Assembly: GCF_029285175.1 (NCBI RefSeq)
Contig: NZ_JABEDH010000003.1
Coordinates: 186,001 to 250,000, forward strand
Direction: 5' to 3'
From: Sulfitobacter sp. M05
GTDB taxonomy: Bacteria > Pseudomonadota > Alphaproteobacteria > Rhodobacterales > Rhodobacteraceae
Length of the DNA stretch: 64,000 nucleotides
The notes beneath the pieces are model-generated. The model saw nothing but the letters and a program-made list of their open reading frames with translations, made no database searches and had not been told where the DNA came from. Made by a program: the position numbers and the translations under genes. Shown piece by piece: positions 46,967-56,320 of the stretch (position 1 is the first letter of the stretch; each line of letters starts with the position of its first letter).

Positions 46967-47389
46967 ATGGCAGATATGATGAAACAGGCAAGCCAGTTTA
47001 TTCAGGCGCTGCCCCATGCCAAAGCACTTGGTATGGAGCTGGAAGAACTCGACAGTGGCACGGCAGCGATTTCGATGCCCTATTCCGAGGACATTATTGG
47101 CGACCCCGACACCGGCGTGGTGCATGGCGGCGCGGTTTCGGCCTTGCTGGATACCTGTTGCGGTGCTGCGGTGATGAGCCACCCCAGTAACCCTGCGGGT
47201 ACGGCGACAATTGATTTGCGTATCGAATATCTGCGCGCGGCAACACCGGGCCAGCGCATCAAGGCGCGCGCAACCTGTTATCATGTGACACGCTCTGTCG
47301 CCTTTGTGCGTGCCACTGCGATGGACGAGGATGAAGAGGTGCCCGTTGCCATGGCCACCGGCACTTTCACAGCGGGGAATGGCAAATGA
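46967..47389 (+). CDS. PaaI-type hotdog thioesterase 1
   Basis: The 140-residue protein has the hotdog signature GVVHGGAVSALLDTCCGAAV with the catalytic Asp in LLDT, and TIDLRIEYLRAATPG. It likely hydrolyses an acyl- or aryl-CoA. It overlaps the next thioesterase by 4 bp (ATGA), and the pair are divergent from MerR regulator 2, which may control them. Confidence 0.9.
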   Translation: MADMMKQASQFIQALPHAKALGMELEELDSGTAAISMPYSEDIIGDPDTGVVHGGAVSALLDTCCGAAVMSHPSNPAGTATIDLRIEYLRAATPGQRIKARATCYHVTRSVAFVRATAMDEDEEVPVAMATGTFTAGNGK

Positions 47390-47892
47390 TCAAACGTCCT
47401 GAACCTGTGCAGATTGTGAAACAGCGGCGTGACAGCGTGTTGCGCGCGCTTGTGGGGCGGGTGCCCTATATCAACTTCCTTGGCGTCACCTTTGAGCGGC
47501 GCGGCGACGAGCTGACGGCGATTATGCCGTTCAAGGACGAGCTGATCGGTAACCCCTTGCTGCCGGCCCTGCATGGCGGTGCAACAGCCGCGTTTCTGGA
47601 GGTAACGGCAATCATATCGCTAAGCTGGGGTATGATCTGGGAAGATATGGAAAGCGGTGCGTTGGAGATTGACGACATCGACAATATCGCCTTGCCGCGT
47701 TTGCCCAAAACCATTGATTTTACCGTGGATTACCTGCGCTCGGGCCTGCCGCGTGATGCCTATGCCCGTGCCCGGATCACCCGCGCGGGGCGCCGGTACG
47801 CATCGGTATATGTGGAGGGCTGGCAGGACAACCGCGACCGGCTGTTTGCACAGGCCACGGGGCATTTTGTCATGCCCAAACGGAGCAGCTAA
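47386..47892 (+). CDS. PaaI-type hotdog thioesterase 2
   Basis: The 168-residue protein has PALHGGATAAFLEVTAIISL in place of the usual HGGxxxxLxD, with Glu where Asp is expected, and DFTVDYLRSGLPRDAYARARITRAGRRYAS. It may be a diverged partner forming a heteromer with thioesterase 1. It is coupled both upstream (ATGA) and downstream (1-bp gap to the MATE gene). Confidence 0.86.
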   Translation: MIKRPEPVQIVKQRRDSVLRALVGRVPYINFLGVTFERRGDELTAIMPFKDELIGNPLLPALHGGATAAFLEVTAIISLSWGMIWEDMESGALEIDDIDNIALPRLPKTIDFTVDYLRSGLPRDAYARARITRAGRRYASVYVEGWQDNRDRLFAQATGHFVMPKRSS

Positions 47893-47893
47893 G

Positions 47894-49240
47894 ATGGACA
47901 CCCGCGCAAGCGGCGGGGTGGGGGAGATTGGCCACAAGCGGGTGCTGCGCATTGCACTGCCGATTGTGATTTCAAATGCAACAGTCCCGATTTTGGGGGC
48001 AGTTGATACCGGTGTCGTTGGCCAAATCGGTCTTGCCGCGCCGATCGGGGCTGTGGGTCTTGGCGCAATTGTCCTGTCCGCGTTCTATTGGTTTTTCGGT
48101 TTCTTGCGTATGGGAACCGTGGGGCTGACGGCGCAGGCCGCTGGTGACAATGACCATGCCGAGGTGACCGCGCTGTTGACCCGCGGCTTGCTGATTGGTC
48201 TGGGTGCCGGGCTTGTGGTGATCGGGCTGCAAATCCCGCTGTTCAGCGCGGCCTTTCTGGTTTCGCCCGCGTCGCCCGAGGTGGAAACCTTGGCCCGTCA
48301 GTACATGGCAATTCGCATTTGGTCGGCACCGGCTGCAATAGCGATTTACGCCATTACTGGCTGGCTGATCGCGCAGGAACGCACCCGCGCCGTGCTGGTC
48401 ATTCAGCTGTGGATGAACGGGCTGAACATCGCACTGGATTTGTGGTTTGTGCTGGGCCTTGATTGGGGCGTGCAGGGGGTTGCGGTTGCGACCTTTCTGG
48501 CGGAATGGGGCGGGTTGGCCGTAGGGCTTTGGTTCTGCCGCGCGGCCTTTCAGACACCGGGCTGGCGCAATTGGGTTCAAGTCTTCAGCCGCGCGCGTTG
48601 GGTGCGGATGATCCGGTTGAACACGGATATTTTGCTGCGCTCAATCATGCTTGAGGCGATATTCCTGTCGTTCGTTTTTATCGGTTCAGACATGGGGGAT
48701 GTGACGCTGGCGGCCAATCAGGTTTTGCTGCAATTCCTGATGATCACCGCATTTGGTCTGGATGGTTTCGCTTTTGCCGCTGAGGCACTTGTGGGGCGTG
48801 CGGTCGGAGCAGGGCGAGTTGCTGATCTGCGGCGGGGCGCTGTGCTGGCCTCGTTTTGGGCCTTTATCGTGTCCTTTTTGATTACCTTTGCGTTCTGGCT
48901 GACCGGTCCACAGATCATTGATCTGATGGCCAAAGCCCCCGAGGTACAGGCAAGCGCGCGGGTATTTCTGCCCTATATGTTGCTGGTGCCGGTGCTGGCC
49001 TGTGCGGCCTTTATGCTGGACGGGATCTTTATCGGTGCCACACGGTCGCGCGACATGCGCAATATGATGGCGCTGTCCTTTGTGGTCTTTGTGGTTGCGG
49101 TGCTGGTGTTGGTGCCTGCCTTCGGCAATCATGGCCTGTGGGGGGCGATGCTGATCTCTTTTGTGGCGCGGGGCGTTACGCTGGGTCTGCGTTATCCGGC
49201 GCTGGAACGCGCGGTTCAGGCTGCGCCGGCTACAGCATAA
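47894..49240 (+). CDS. MATE-family efflux transporter (DinF-like)
   Basis: The 448-residue membrane protein has twelve predicted spans in two halves; IALPIVISNATVPILGAVDTGVVGQIG and GLDGFAFAAEALVGRAVGAG are MATE/DinF motifs. It exports an unknown compound by cation antiport. The true start is ATG 47894, one base after the thioesterase stop; the open frame back to 47657 is overlap. Its end overlaps the arsC end by 11 bp. Confidence 0.93.
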   Translation: MDTRASGGVGEIGHKRVLRIALPIVISNATVPILGAVDTGVVGQIGLAAPIGAVGLGAIVLSAFYWFFGFLRMGTVGLTAQAAGDNDHAEVTALLTRGLLIGLGAGLVVIGLQIPLFSAAFLVSPASPEVETLARQYMAIRIWSAPAAIAIYAITGWLIAQERTRAVLVIQLWMNGLNIALDLWFVLGLDWGVQGVAVATFLAEWGGLAVGLWFCRAAFQTPGWRNWVQVFSRARWVRMIRLNTDILLRSIMLEAIFLSFVFIGSDMGDVTLAANQVLLQFLMITAFGLDGFAFAAEALVGRAVGAGRVADLRRGAVLASFWAFIVSFLITFAFWLTGPQIIDLMAKAPEVQASARVFLPYMLLVPVLACAAFMLDGIFIGATRSRDMRNMMALSFVVFVVAVLVLVPAFGNHGLWGAMLISFVARGVTLGLRYPALERAVQAAPATA

Positions 49241-49574
49241 CCTCAACCGCTTCGGGTGGCCGTCCGATGACCGCCTGACCGTTTTTGCAGGCAATCGGGC
49301 GCTCGATCAGGATCGGGTGCGCGGCCATTGCGGCCACTAGGGCATCGTCACCCATGTCTTTGCGCAGCTCTAGTTCCTTGAACAGCTTTTCACCGGGGCG
49401 CATCATCTTGATGGCGGGGATATTGCCCAAGGCCCGGCGCATCTGTTCGATTTCCGCAAGACTTGGTGCGTCTTGCAGGTAGAGGCGCGGGGTCACCTCG
49501 GCACCTGCCGCTTCGATCAGCGCAAGTGTCTGGCGTGATTTCGAACACCGCGGATTATGCCAGAGGGTAATCAT
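49230..49574 (-). CDS. arsC: Arsenate reductase, glutaredoxin-dependent ArsC family
   Basis: The 114-residue protein has [15 protein letters not shown] with catalytic Cys10, and the C-terminal arginines ([19 protein letters not shown]). In the E. coli-type enzyme this Cys forms the arsenate thioester. Some YffB-like members have other redox roles. It overlaps pyrD by 4 bp (ATGA), an unusual neighbour for arsC. Confidence 0.9.
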   Translation of the reverse strand: MITLWHNPRCSKSRQTLALIEAAGAEVTPRLYLQDAPSLAEIEQMRRALGNIPAIKMMRPGEKLFKELELRKDMGDDALVAAMAAHPILIERPIACKNGQAVIGRPPEAVEVML

Positions 49575-50614
49575 AACCAGTCCTCGCGTTTGCTGCCCAC
49601 CGCATCTGCGACATTGGCAAATCCGTCTGCTGCCAACAGCTCATCCAGCCCCTGTACGATCTGGGTGACCAGCGACATGCCTCCGAACACCAAGGCGGTG
49701 TAGAGCTGCACCGCAGATGCACCAGCGCAGATTTTGCCATAGGCCTGTTGGGCGGAACCAACGCCACCCACGCCAACCAGAGGAATATCCGTGAGCGTTG
49801 AAAGGCGTGCCAGAACGCGGGTGGATTTTTCAAACAGCGGCGCACCCGACAGCCCGCCCGCCTGCGTCGCATGTGGGCTGTGCAAACCCGCGCGATCAAG
49901 CGTCGTATTGGTGGCAATGATGGCGCAGACACCGGCCGTATTGGCCACATCAGTGACGTCCGCGATTTCGGCCTCGGTCAGATCGGGCGCAATTTTCAGG
50001 AACACAGGCGTGGCACCGCGCACGTCCATGACACCGTCCAACAGCGCGGCCAGCGCGGCCTTGCCCTGCAAATCACGCAGCTTTTCTGTGTTGGGCGAGG
50101 ACACGTTGACGGTTGCGAAATCAACATGGTTGCGGGCGGCTTCCATGACCCGGGCGAAATCGGCGGCACGGTCGGTGCTGGTCTTGTTCGCGCCAAGGTT
50201 CAGGCCCACAGGCACCCCTGCGCCGCGCTGGGCGAGACGGGTGCAAATTGTTTCTGCGCCTTCGTTGTTGAACCCGAAACGGTTAATCGCAGCCTGATCA
50301 CGGGTCAGGCGGAACAACCGGGGTTTGGGGTTGCCCGGTTGTGGCAGCGGTGTTGCGGCTCCGACCTCGATAAACCCGAAACCACTGCGTGACAGCGGCG
50401 CGATGGCGGTGGCGTTCTTGTCAAAACCGGCGGCAAGGCCAATGGGATTGGGCAGGTCTATCCCGGCCAGCGTCGTTTTAAGGCGGGCCGAGGTTACCGG
50501 CCCCGGCGACGGTACCAACCCCAGACGCAGGGCGCGGATCGCCAACCCATGGGCGGCTTCGGGATCAATGCGGTGCAGGGCCGCCAGCCCCAGCCGTTCC
50601 ATCGCGGCGCTCAT
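49571..50614 (-). CDS. pyrD: Dihydroorotate dehydrogenase (quinone), class 2
   Basis: The 347-residue flavoenzyme oxidises dihydroorotate with quinone in pyrimidine synthesis. [13 protein letters not shown], the catalytic Ser region [15 protein letters not shown] and [13 protein letters not shown] are present; the N-terminal helices ([16 protein letters not shown]) are the membrane-binding part of class 2. ATG 50614 overlaps the DUF1330 stop (ATGA). Confidence 0.96.
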   Translation of the reverse strand: MSAAMERLGLAALHRIDPEAAHGLAIRALRLGLVPSPGPVTSARLKTTLAGIDLPNPIGLAAGFDKNATAIAPLSRSGFGFIEVGAATPLPQPGNPKPRLFRLTRDQAAINRFGFNNEGAETICTRLAQRGAGVPVGLNLGANKTSTDRAADFARVMEAARNHVDFATVNVSSPNTEKLRDLQGKAALAALLDGVMDVRGATPVFLKIAPDLTEAEIADVTDVANTAGVCAIIATNTTLDRAGLHSPHATQAGGLSGAPLFEKSTRVLARLSTLTDIPLVGVGGVGSAQQAYGKICAGASAVQLYTALVFGGMSLVTQIVQGLDELLAADGFANVADAVGSKREDWL

Positions 50615-51042
50615 GCGAAAGCCCTTGTCGGGCTGCCGGGCTGACAGCGGATCAACCTTGAGGTTTTGACCGCCGCCTGCCGGTGAACAACGGCGCGTTG
50701 GTAGTCGGGGTTGGACACCATTGCCAGAAACGCATGGGCGTTGGGATAATGGGCAATGAATGTCGCGTCCCAGCTTTCTTGCGCAGGGCCGATCAGGGTT
50801 AGCTCGAAGGTGCCGCGCCACAGGATACTGCCGCCGACACTTTCAAGTATCGCGGCAGTCTCAGCCCCGTAGTGGCCATAGGCCTCGGCCCCCGTCAGCC
50901 CGTCGCGGGCCAGTTCGTGATCACCGGGGTAATTCGCCAGATCATTGAACTTTACCAGATTGAGCATGTTCAATTCACTGTCACGGTCCAGATTTTTAAA
51001 GGCCTCGAACTGGGCACGGTCCGGATCAACATAGGGAGTCAT
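50611..51042 (-). CDS. DUF1330-like protein
   Basis: The 143-residue protein has the ferredoxin-like DUF1330 pattern: [32 protein letters not shown] and the central [31 protein letters not shown]. The biochemical role is unknown. It is coupled at both ends by ATGA overlaps, to DUF952 and to pyrD. Confidence 0.85.
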   Translation of the reverse strand: MTPYVDPDRAQFEAFKNLDRDSELNMLNLVKFNDLANYPGDHELARDGLTGAEAYGHYGAETAAILESVGGSILWRGTFELTLIGPAQESWDATFIAHYPNAHAFLAMVSNPDYQRAVVHRQAAVKTSRLIRCQPGSPTRAFA

Positions 51043-51389
51043 CGGCTTGCCTCTTCGAAACCGGGGGGAAATTGGTGCTGACCGTCAGCCAGCGGCAGGG
51101 GCTGAGCCCAAACCACATCTTCCAGCAGCATGGTGCGGTAAAGATGCGGGAACAACGCGTCCCCGCGCGAGACCTCCCACTTCAATGCATCACCTGCGGC
51201 TTCAGCATTCACCGCAATCAGGAATAAATCCTGCGCGCCTGCAAAATGTTTTGCGGCTGTTTCACGTGCCTGATCGGCGGTGGAGAAATGCACATAGCCG
51301 TCGGCGAGATCAATCGGCGCGCCAGCGGTTTCGCCTTTTTCACGCAGAACCTGCCATTCTTCGGATCGAAAGATTTTGAAAATTAACAT
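51039..51389 (-). CDS. DUF952 family protein
   Basis: The 116-residue protein starts MLIFKIFRSEEWQVLREKGE and contains DGYVHFSTADQARETAAKHF and FPHLYRTMLLEDV, the DUF952 signature, an ADP-ribosyltransferase-like fold of unknown activity. It is first in the DUF952-DUF1330-pyrD-arsC chain. The gap 51390-51546 before the nucleotidase contains the divergent promoters. Confidence 0.85.
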   Translation of the reverse strand: MLIFKIFRSEEWQVLREKGETAGAPIDLADGYVHFSTADQARETAAKHFAGAQDLFLIAVNAEAAGDALKWEVSRGDALFPHLYRTMLLEDVVWAQPLPLADGQHQFPPGFEEASR

Positions 51390-51546
51390 GTGGAGGTGAT
51401 GCCCGTACGACATCCAAGCGTCAAGCCGCGAACCGCCTGTTAAACCGGCAAGGGCGGGTAACTTTGCCTGTGGTGTCAACTACCTCTTTGACAGGCAGAA
51501 GGTCAGGGGCCACCATGCTGCATAGATTCCATTTGGGGGAAAACCG

Positions 51547-53106
51547 ATGAAACGATTCCTGACAAGCGTAGCAGCATTTGGCCTGATGGCCGGAGCGGCG
51601 GCAGCCGATTATAAACTGACAATCCTGCACACCAATGATTTCCATGACCGGTTCGATCCGATCAGCAAATATGACGGGCCTTGCTCTGCTGAGGACAACA
51701 CCGAAGGCAAGTGTTTTGGCGGAATCGCGCGGATGATCACGGCCATCGGTGATGCGCGGGCCCGTGGGGGTGAAAACCAGATTTTGCTTGATGCGGGTGA
51801 TCAATTTCAGGGTTCGTTGTTTTACACGCAATACGGCGGTGTCATGGCGGCAGAGTTCATGGAACAGCTGAACTATGACGCGATGGCTGTTGGCAACCAC
51901 GAATTTGACGATGGGCCAGAAGGGTTTGCACCCTTTCTTGATCTGGTGAGCTTTCCGGTGATTTCCGCAAACATCGACGTTAGCGGCAATAACATGTTGG
52001 CGGGCAAGATTGATAAATCCACCATTCTGGAGGTCGGTGGCGAGCGGATCGGCATCGTTTCCGTGCTGGCCGAAGACACGGCTGAAACCTCGTCTCCCGG
52101 GGCGAGTGTGATTTTTTCTTCGGCCATAGACGCGGCACAGGCCGAGGTTGATGCACTGACGGGACAGGGGATCAACAAAATTATTCTGCTAACCCATGTC
52201 GGGCTTCCCAAGGATATGGAGCTTGCCGAGGCATTAACAGATGTGGATCTGATTATTGGCGGTCACTCTCATACCTTGCTCAGCAACACCAACGATCGCG
52301 CGGCAGGGCCATATCCAACGTTGGTTAACGACGTGCCGATTGTGCAGGCCTATGCCTATGGCAAATATCTGGGTGAACTGAATGTCACTTTTGATGATGC
52401 CGGCAACCTGAGCGAGATCGCAGGCGAACCCATTTTGCTGGATGCCTCTGTCGTTGAAGACAAAGCAGTGGTTGCGCGGGTGAAGGAGCTGGCCATACCA
52501 TTGGAAGAGTTGCGCAACAAGGTTGTGGCGCAAACGGATGAGGCCATTGGCGGGGACCGTTCGGTATGTCGTGCGATGGAATGCACCATGGGCAACCTGA
52601 TTGCTGATGCGATGCTGGCCCGGGTGAAGGATCAGGGCATCGACGTGGCGCTTCAGAATGGTGGCGGCATCCGCGCCTCTATTGAGGCGGGCGAGGTGAC
52701 CATGGGCGAGGTCCTGACCGTGCTGCCGTTCCAGAACACCTTGTCAACATTCGAAGTGACAGGTGCGGTCCTGCTTGAAGCGCTTGAAAACGGTGTGTCG
52801 CAGGTTGAAGAAGGGGCCGGGCGGTTCCCGCAGGTTTCGGGCATGACCTATGCCTTTGATGGCAAGCTGGAAGCCGGTTCGCGGATCAGCGATGTGATGA
52901 TCAACGGCGCGCCGCTTGATCCGGCCAAAACCTATGGCGTGGTGTCCAACAACTATGTGCGCAATGGTGGTGACGGTTACAAAATGTTCAAATCGGCGGC
53001 CAATGCTTATGACTTCGGGCCTGATCTGGCCGATGTCACAGCAGAATACATCGCGGCAAATGCGCCTTACAAGCCTTACACAGACGGCCGGATAACAGTG
53101 AAGTAA
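51547..53106 (+). CDS. Secreted 5'-nucleotidase / metallophosphatase (UshA-like)
   Basis: The 519-residue periplasmic enzyme has a signal peptide (1-20, ending AAA-DYK), the metallophosphatase ligands HTNDFHDRF, LDAGDQFQGS, GNHEFDDGP and IIGGHSHTLL, and a C-terminal substrate domain (QNGGGIRASIEAGEVTMGEV, NNYVRNGGDGY). It should release phosphate and nucleosides from outside nucleotides, feeding salvage. GGGGGAA precedes the ATG; a terminator follows. Confidence 0.94.
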   Translation: MKRFLTSVAAFGLMAGAAAADYKLTILHTNDFHDRFDPISKYDGPCSAEDNTEGKCFGGIARMITAIGDARARGGENQILLDAGDQFQGSLFYTQYGGVMAAEFMEQLNYDAMAVGNHEFDDGPEGFAPFLDLVSFPVISANIDVSGNNMLAGKIDKSTILEVGGERIGIVSVLAEDTAETSSPGASVIFSSAIDAAQAEVDALTGQGINKIILLTHVGLPKDMELAEALTDVDLIIGGHSHTLLSNTNDRAAGPYPTLVNDVPIVQAYAYGKYLGELNVTFDDAGNLSEIAGEPILLDASVVEDKAVVARVKELAIPLEELRNKVVAQTDEAIGGDRSVCRAMECTMGNLIADAMLARVKDQGIDVALQNGGGIRASIEAGEVTMGEVLTVLPFQNTLSTFEVTGAVLLEALENGVSQVEEGAGRFPQVSGMTYAFDGKLEAGSRISDVMINGAPLDPAKTYGVVSNNYVRNGGDGYKMFKSAANAYDFGPDLADVTAEYIAANAPYKPYTDGRITVK

Positions 53107-53130
53107 TCCCCCGCTACGGCTAAATTGAAC

Positions 53131-53160
53131 AGGCGCATCTCTAGGGGTGCGCCTTTTTCT
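53131..53160 (+). terminator. Terminator of the 5'-nucleotidase gene
   Basis: Stem AGGCGCA (53131-53137) / TGCGCCT (53148-53154) with a 10-base loop is followed by TTTTCTTC, 24 bp behind the stop. Confidence 0.85.
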
Positions 53161-53279
53161 TCGGGTAAGGTTGGCTGCGGTAAGGGAAGTCTCTTCAGTC
53201 AAAAGACAACGCAGCTTCACACAGCGCTTTACCGGCCTGTCCGGTTTTGTTTTTTTGCGCTTGCTACGTTGTCGGGCTG

Positions 53280-54320
53280 TTATCCCCTAGGTGGGTGTTC
53301 TGCGCGATAGCTTGCGGGTGACTGGCCATAGACGCGCTGGAATTCGCGGTAGAAGTTCGAGCGCGTCAGGAAACCTGATTGCGACATGACCTTGGCGACG
53401 GAATCTTCGGTTTCACGCAGTAAACCGGCGGCATGTGCCAGCCGGAAACCGTTCACATATTGCGACACATTCATCCCCTGACTGAAATTGATTGCATTTG
53501 ACAGGCTGCGCTCGGGCACGCTGAGCCGTCGTGCGATGCGTTGTACTGTCAGGTCGGGATCAAGGTAGATCTGGCTGCGTTCCAGCAGGGCGCGGGCGGC
53601 GGCTTCCAGTTTGGTCTCTTCACCTTCCACGGCGGGATCGGGTTTGGCCTTTGTGTTCCTTTGCAGGGCCATGAGTGTCGGGATGCTGGTCAGGATCAGA
53701 AGTAACAGTAAGATCAGGAGACCGGAGCCGAAGGTCACCAGTGCAGGGGCGTTTGTCCCACGGGTCATGACAAAACTGAGGGCAATTGCCGTATCCAGCA
53801 CCAACAGGGCAAGCAGAAGGCCGACCGCGCCGTAAATCCAGCGGATTACGGGGCGGGCAATATCAAGGCGTGCATGGATCAGGTTGTCGGGGCCACGGCG
53901 CGCCAGCCGAACCAGCAAGGCGGTATAGATCAGATAGCTGGCGCTGATCACCAGATCAAAATCGCGAAAGATATTGGCGAACAGCCCAAGGCCCAGTGCC
54001 AGCCCAAAGGCAGCCCCCAGATGCAACAGCGCCTGTTGGCGAAACCTCGTGCCGTCCAGCGTCAGGGCCAGAAAACCGAGGTACAGCAGAGGACCGGCTG
54101 ACATCGGCAGCACCCGTTGAAAAGTGATGAACCGTTCCACCCCATAGCCGAACCGCATTCCCACCAGTAGCGATTGCAGGGCAAAGCTGGTGAACAACAG
54201 CGCGAACAAGACGCCCGAGATACGCCGCCCCAGATCAAGACGCAGCATCAAAGGGGCGATCACTGCGCAGAGAAGTGCGGCGAGGATTGGCAAGGGAACC
54301 GAGAGCATTTGCGTATCCAA
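53280..54320 (-). CDS. Membrane-anchored AraC-family regulator
   Basis: A TTG start at 54320 has GGAGG six bases upstream; ATG 54308 is the alternative. The 346-residue protein has six to seven hydrophobic segments (to about residue 220), then a C-terminal AraC domain with two helix-turn-helices (DLTVQRIARRLSVPERSLSNAI and VAKVMSQSGFLTRSNFYREFQ). It probably senses through the membrane and acts on the divergent hydrolase gene; repeated CCTGTCCT motifs lie between. Confidence 0.9.
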   Translation of the reverse strand: MDTQMLSVPLPILAALLCAVIAPLMLRLDLGRRISGVLFALLFTSFALQSLLVGMRFGYGVERFITFQRVLPMSAGPLLYLGFLALTLDGTRFRQQALLHLGAAFGLALGLGLFANIFRDFDLVISASYLIYTALLVRLARRGPDNLIHARLDIARPVIRWIYGAVGLLLALLVLDTAIALSFVMTRGTNAPALVTFGSGLLILLLLLILTSIPTLMALQRNTKAKPDPAVEGEETKLEAAARALLERSQIYLDPDLTVQRIARRLSVPERSLSNAINFSQGMNVSQYVNGFRLAHAAGLLRETEDSVAKVMSQSGFLTRSNFYREFQRVYGQSPASYRAEHPPRG

Positions 54321-54321
54321 A

Positions 54322-54370
54322 CCTGTCCTCCTTTACGCGCGGCCTGTCCTTGATCGTGATAGAGGACAGG
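54322..54370. promoter_or_regulatory. Three CCTGTCCT motifs, possible AraC operator
   Basis: CCTGTCCT occurs at 54322-54329 and 54343-54350, exactly 21 bp apart (two helical turns), and inverted (AGGACAGG) at 54363-54370. This is the divergent gap of the AraC-type gene and the hydrolase. The first copy overlaps the ribosome site of the regulator, so part of its sequence may be kept for that reason. Confidence 0.5.
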
Positions 54371-54451
54371 GTTTACCGCCTCAAGCCGTTGTTTTTTGGG
54401 CCGACCTTCGCAATCTCGAAGGCATCAATACCCGAGAAAGGAACACAGGAC

Positions 54452-55477
54452 ATGAAGAACATTTTGCATATTGCGGCCCTTGGCCTCGCCTTAACCGCCA
54501 ATAGTGCGCTGGCCTCTGAGGTGCGCACAGGTATGGCGGACCTTGCGATCAACGATGCGCGCAGTGACCGGCCCTTGGAGGGTTACATCTGGTATCCGAC
54601 CGAAGAGAGCGCGCCAGCCACGCAACAACATGCCAATGCCGTCTGGCAGGGAATTCGGGCCATCAAGGATGCGGAACCGCAGGCCGGCAAACATCCCTTT
54701 GTGGTGCTTTCACATGGGATGTACGGCAATGCACGCAACCAGAACTGGCTGGCTGATGCGCTGGCGCAAGAGGGGTTTGTGGTTGCGGCGGTTCATCACC
54801 CGGGCACCTCAAGCTGGATGCGCGACCCCGATCAGGCGCGCCAGATGTGGGACCGTCCCGATGATGTCAGCCGGGTCATTGACCATGCGCTGGCCGATCC
54901 CGAGATGCGCGCCTTGATTGATCCCGACCGGATTTACATGGCCGGGCATTCTCTGGGCGGGATGACGGCGGTGGCGCTGGCCGGGGGGCGGTTTGACGCG
55001 CCCAAGGTGGCAGGGTTTTGTGCCGCACAGCCGGCGGCAATGGTTTGTGGCCTGATGGACCTGTGGCAGATTGCCAAGACTCCAGAGGACGCAGAGGCGA
55101 TGCAGGCCGATTTATCTGATCCACGGATCAAGGGGTTTGCGGTTTTCGATCTCGGGGCGACACAGACATTCTCGACCGCCAGCCTGAATGCCATCACGCG
55201 GCCCTTGCTGGTGATTGGTGCGCCGAAAGGCCAGTCAGATGTCGATCTGGATGTCGAATCCCGCGCCTTGCGGGCTGCAGTGCCGGCGCAATTTGTGACC
55301 TATATGGAACCGGAAAATCTGTCGCATTTCGATTTTCTGGGCATTTGCAAACCAGGTGGGTTTGCCATTCTGAAAGCTGAAGAGCCAGAGGATGCCTTTA
55401 TCTGCGAGGGCGGCGGGGATCAGCGCAGGGCAGATCAGGCGGTGGTGATCAAGGCCGTACTGGCGGCTTTTGACTGA
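54452..55477 (+). CDS. Secreted alpha/beta hydrolase (dienelactone / PAF-acetylhydrolase-like)
   Basis: The 341-residue product has a signal peptide (about 1-23, ending ALAS), GYIWYPTEES, the oxyanion stretch FVVLSHGMYGNARNQNWLADAL and the nucleophile MAGHSLGGMTAVALAGG; a C-terminal His (NLSHFDFLGIC) completes the triad. Substrate unknown. It is divergent from, and probably controlled by, the AraC-type regulator. Confidence 0.86.
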   Translation: MKNILHIAALGLALTANSALASEVRTGMADLAINDARSDRPLEGYIWYPTEESAPATQQHANAVWQGIRAIKDAEPQAGKHPFVVLSHGMYGNARNQNWLADALAQEGFVVAAVHHPGTSSWMRDPDQARQMWDRPDDVSRVIDHALADPEMRALIDPDRIYMAGHSLGGMTAVALAGGRFDAPKVAGFCAAQPAAMVCGLMDLWQIAKTPEDAEAMQADLSDPRIKGFAVFDLGATQTFSTASLNAITRPLLVIGAPKGQSDVDLDVESRALRAAVPAQFVTYMEPENLSHFDFLGICKPGGFAILKAEEPEDAFICEGGGDQRRADQAVVIKAVLAAFD

Positions 55478-55614
55478 TCCCTTGGGGTGCAAACGCGCAC
55501 CGGCGGCGAGCGCATCGTGACATGCTGCCGGTTCAGCGCAGAAATGCTTGACCTTTACAGTGATATTGCGTGTCCTGATCCGAACAAAGCGCGACGTTGC
55601 AGGAGAAATCATTC

Positions 55615-56301
55615 ATGTGCGGACGAATGGCGGTGACCCTGCCGCCCGACGCAATGGCCCAGCTGTTTGCGGCGGCACCAGCGAATGATCTGCCCCAGGT
55701 GCCGGAGTATAACGTCTGTCCCACTGATCCAGTGTCGATTGTCACCAGTGACGGGCTGGGCGGCCGCAAGCTGCGCGCCATGCGCTGGGGGTTCATTCCA
55801 CGTTGGTACAAGGAGCCGTCGGGCGGACCTTTGTTGATCAATGCGCGCGCTGAGACACTGGCCGACAAACCTGCGTTTCGCACGGCGGCGCGCACCCGGC
55901 GCGGGCTGATCATTGCAAGTGGGTTTTATGAATGGACCAAGGACGGCGAGGGTGGGCGCGATCCGTGGTATATCACCCGTCGGGATGGTGGGGCCTTGGC
56001 TCTGGCTGCGGTCTGGCAGGACTGGCGGGGGCAAGACGGTGTTTCACAGATGACCTGCACCATTGTCACAACCGGCGCAAACGCGCCTATGCAGGCAATC
56101 CATCACAGAATGCCTGTCATTGTTGCACAAGAGGATTGGCCGCTATGGCTGGGCGAGCGTGGAAAAGGCGCGGCGACACTGATGGGACCCGCAGCAGATG
56201 ATCTGCTGGGGTGGCACCGGGTCGGTCGCGCGGTCAATTCCAACCGTGCCAGCGGAGCCGACCTTGTCGCCCCGCTGTTGCAGGACGACTCTTTAGCCTA
56301 G
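55615..56301 (+). CDS. HMCES/YedK-type abasic-site DNA-binding protein
   Basis: The 228-residue SRAP protein begins MCGRMAV, so Cys2 becomes the N-terminal residue that forms a thiazolidine link to abasic sites. The other conserved residues are in LINARAETL, SGFYEW and IHHRMPVI. It shields abasic sites in single-stranded DNA. GGAG lies before ATG 55615. I see no convincing LexA site upstream. Confidence 0.93.
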   Translation: MCGRMAVTLPPDAMAQLFAAAPANDLPQVPEYNVCPTDPVSIVTSDGLGGRKLRAMRWGFIPRWYKEPSGGPLLINARAETLADKPAFRTAARTRRGLIIASGFYEWTKDGEGGRDPWYITRRDGGALALAAVWQDWRGQDGVSQMTCTIVTTGANAPMQAIHHRMPVIVAQEDWPLWLGERGKGAATLMGPAADDLLGWHRVGRAVNSNRASGADLVAPLLQDDSLA

Positions 56302-56320
56302 AGGCGCGTTATCGCGGGGA

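Noticed and set aside
55569-55600. LexA (SOS) box before the HMCES gene
   Set aside because: GAAC at the expected place is followed after seven bases by GACG, not GAAC; too weak.
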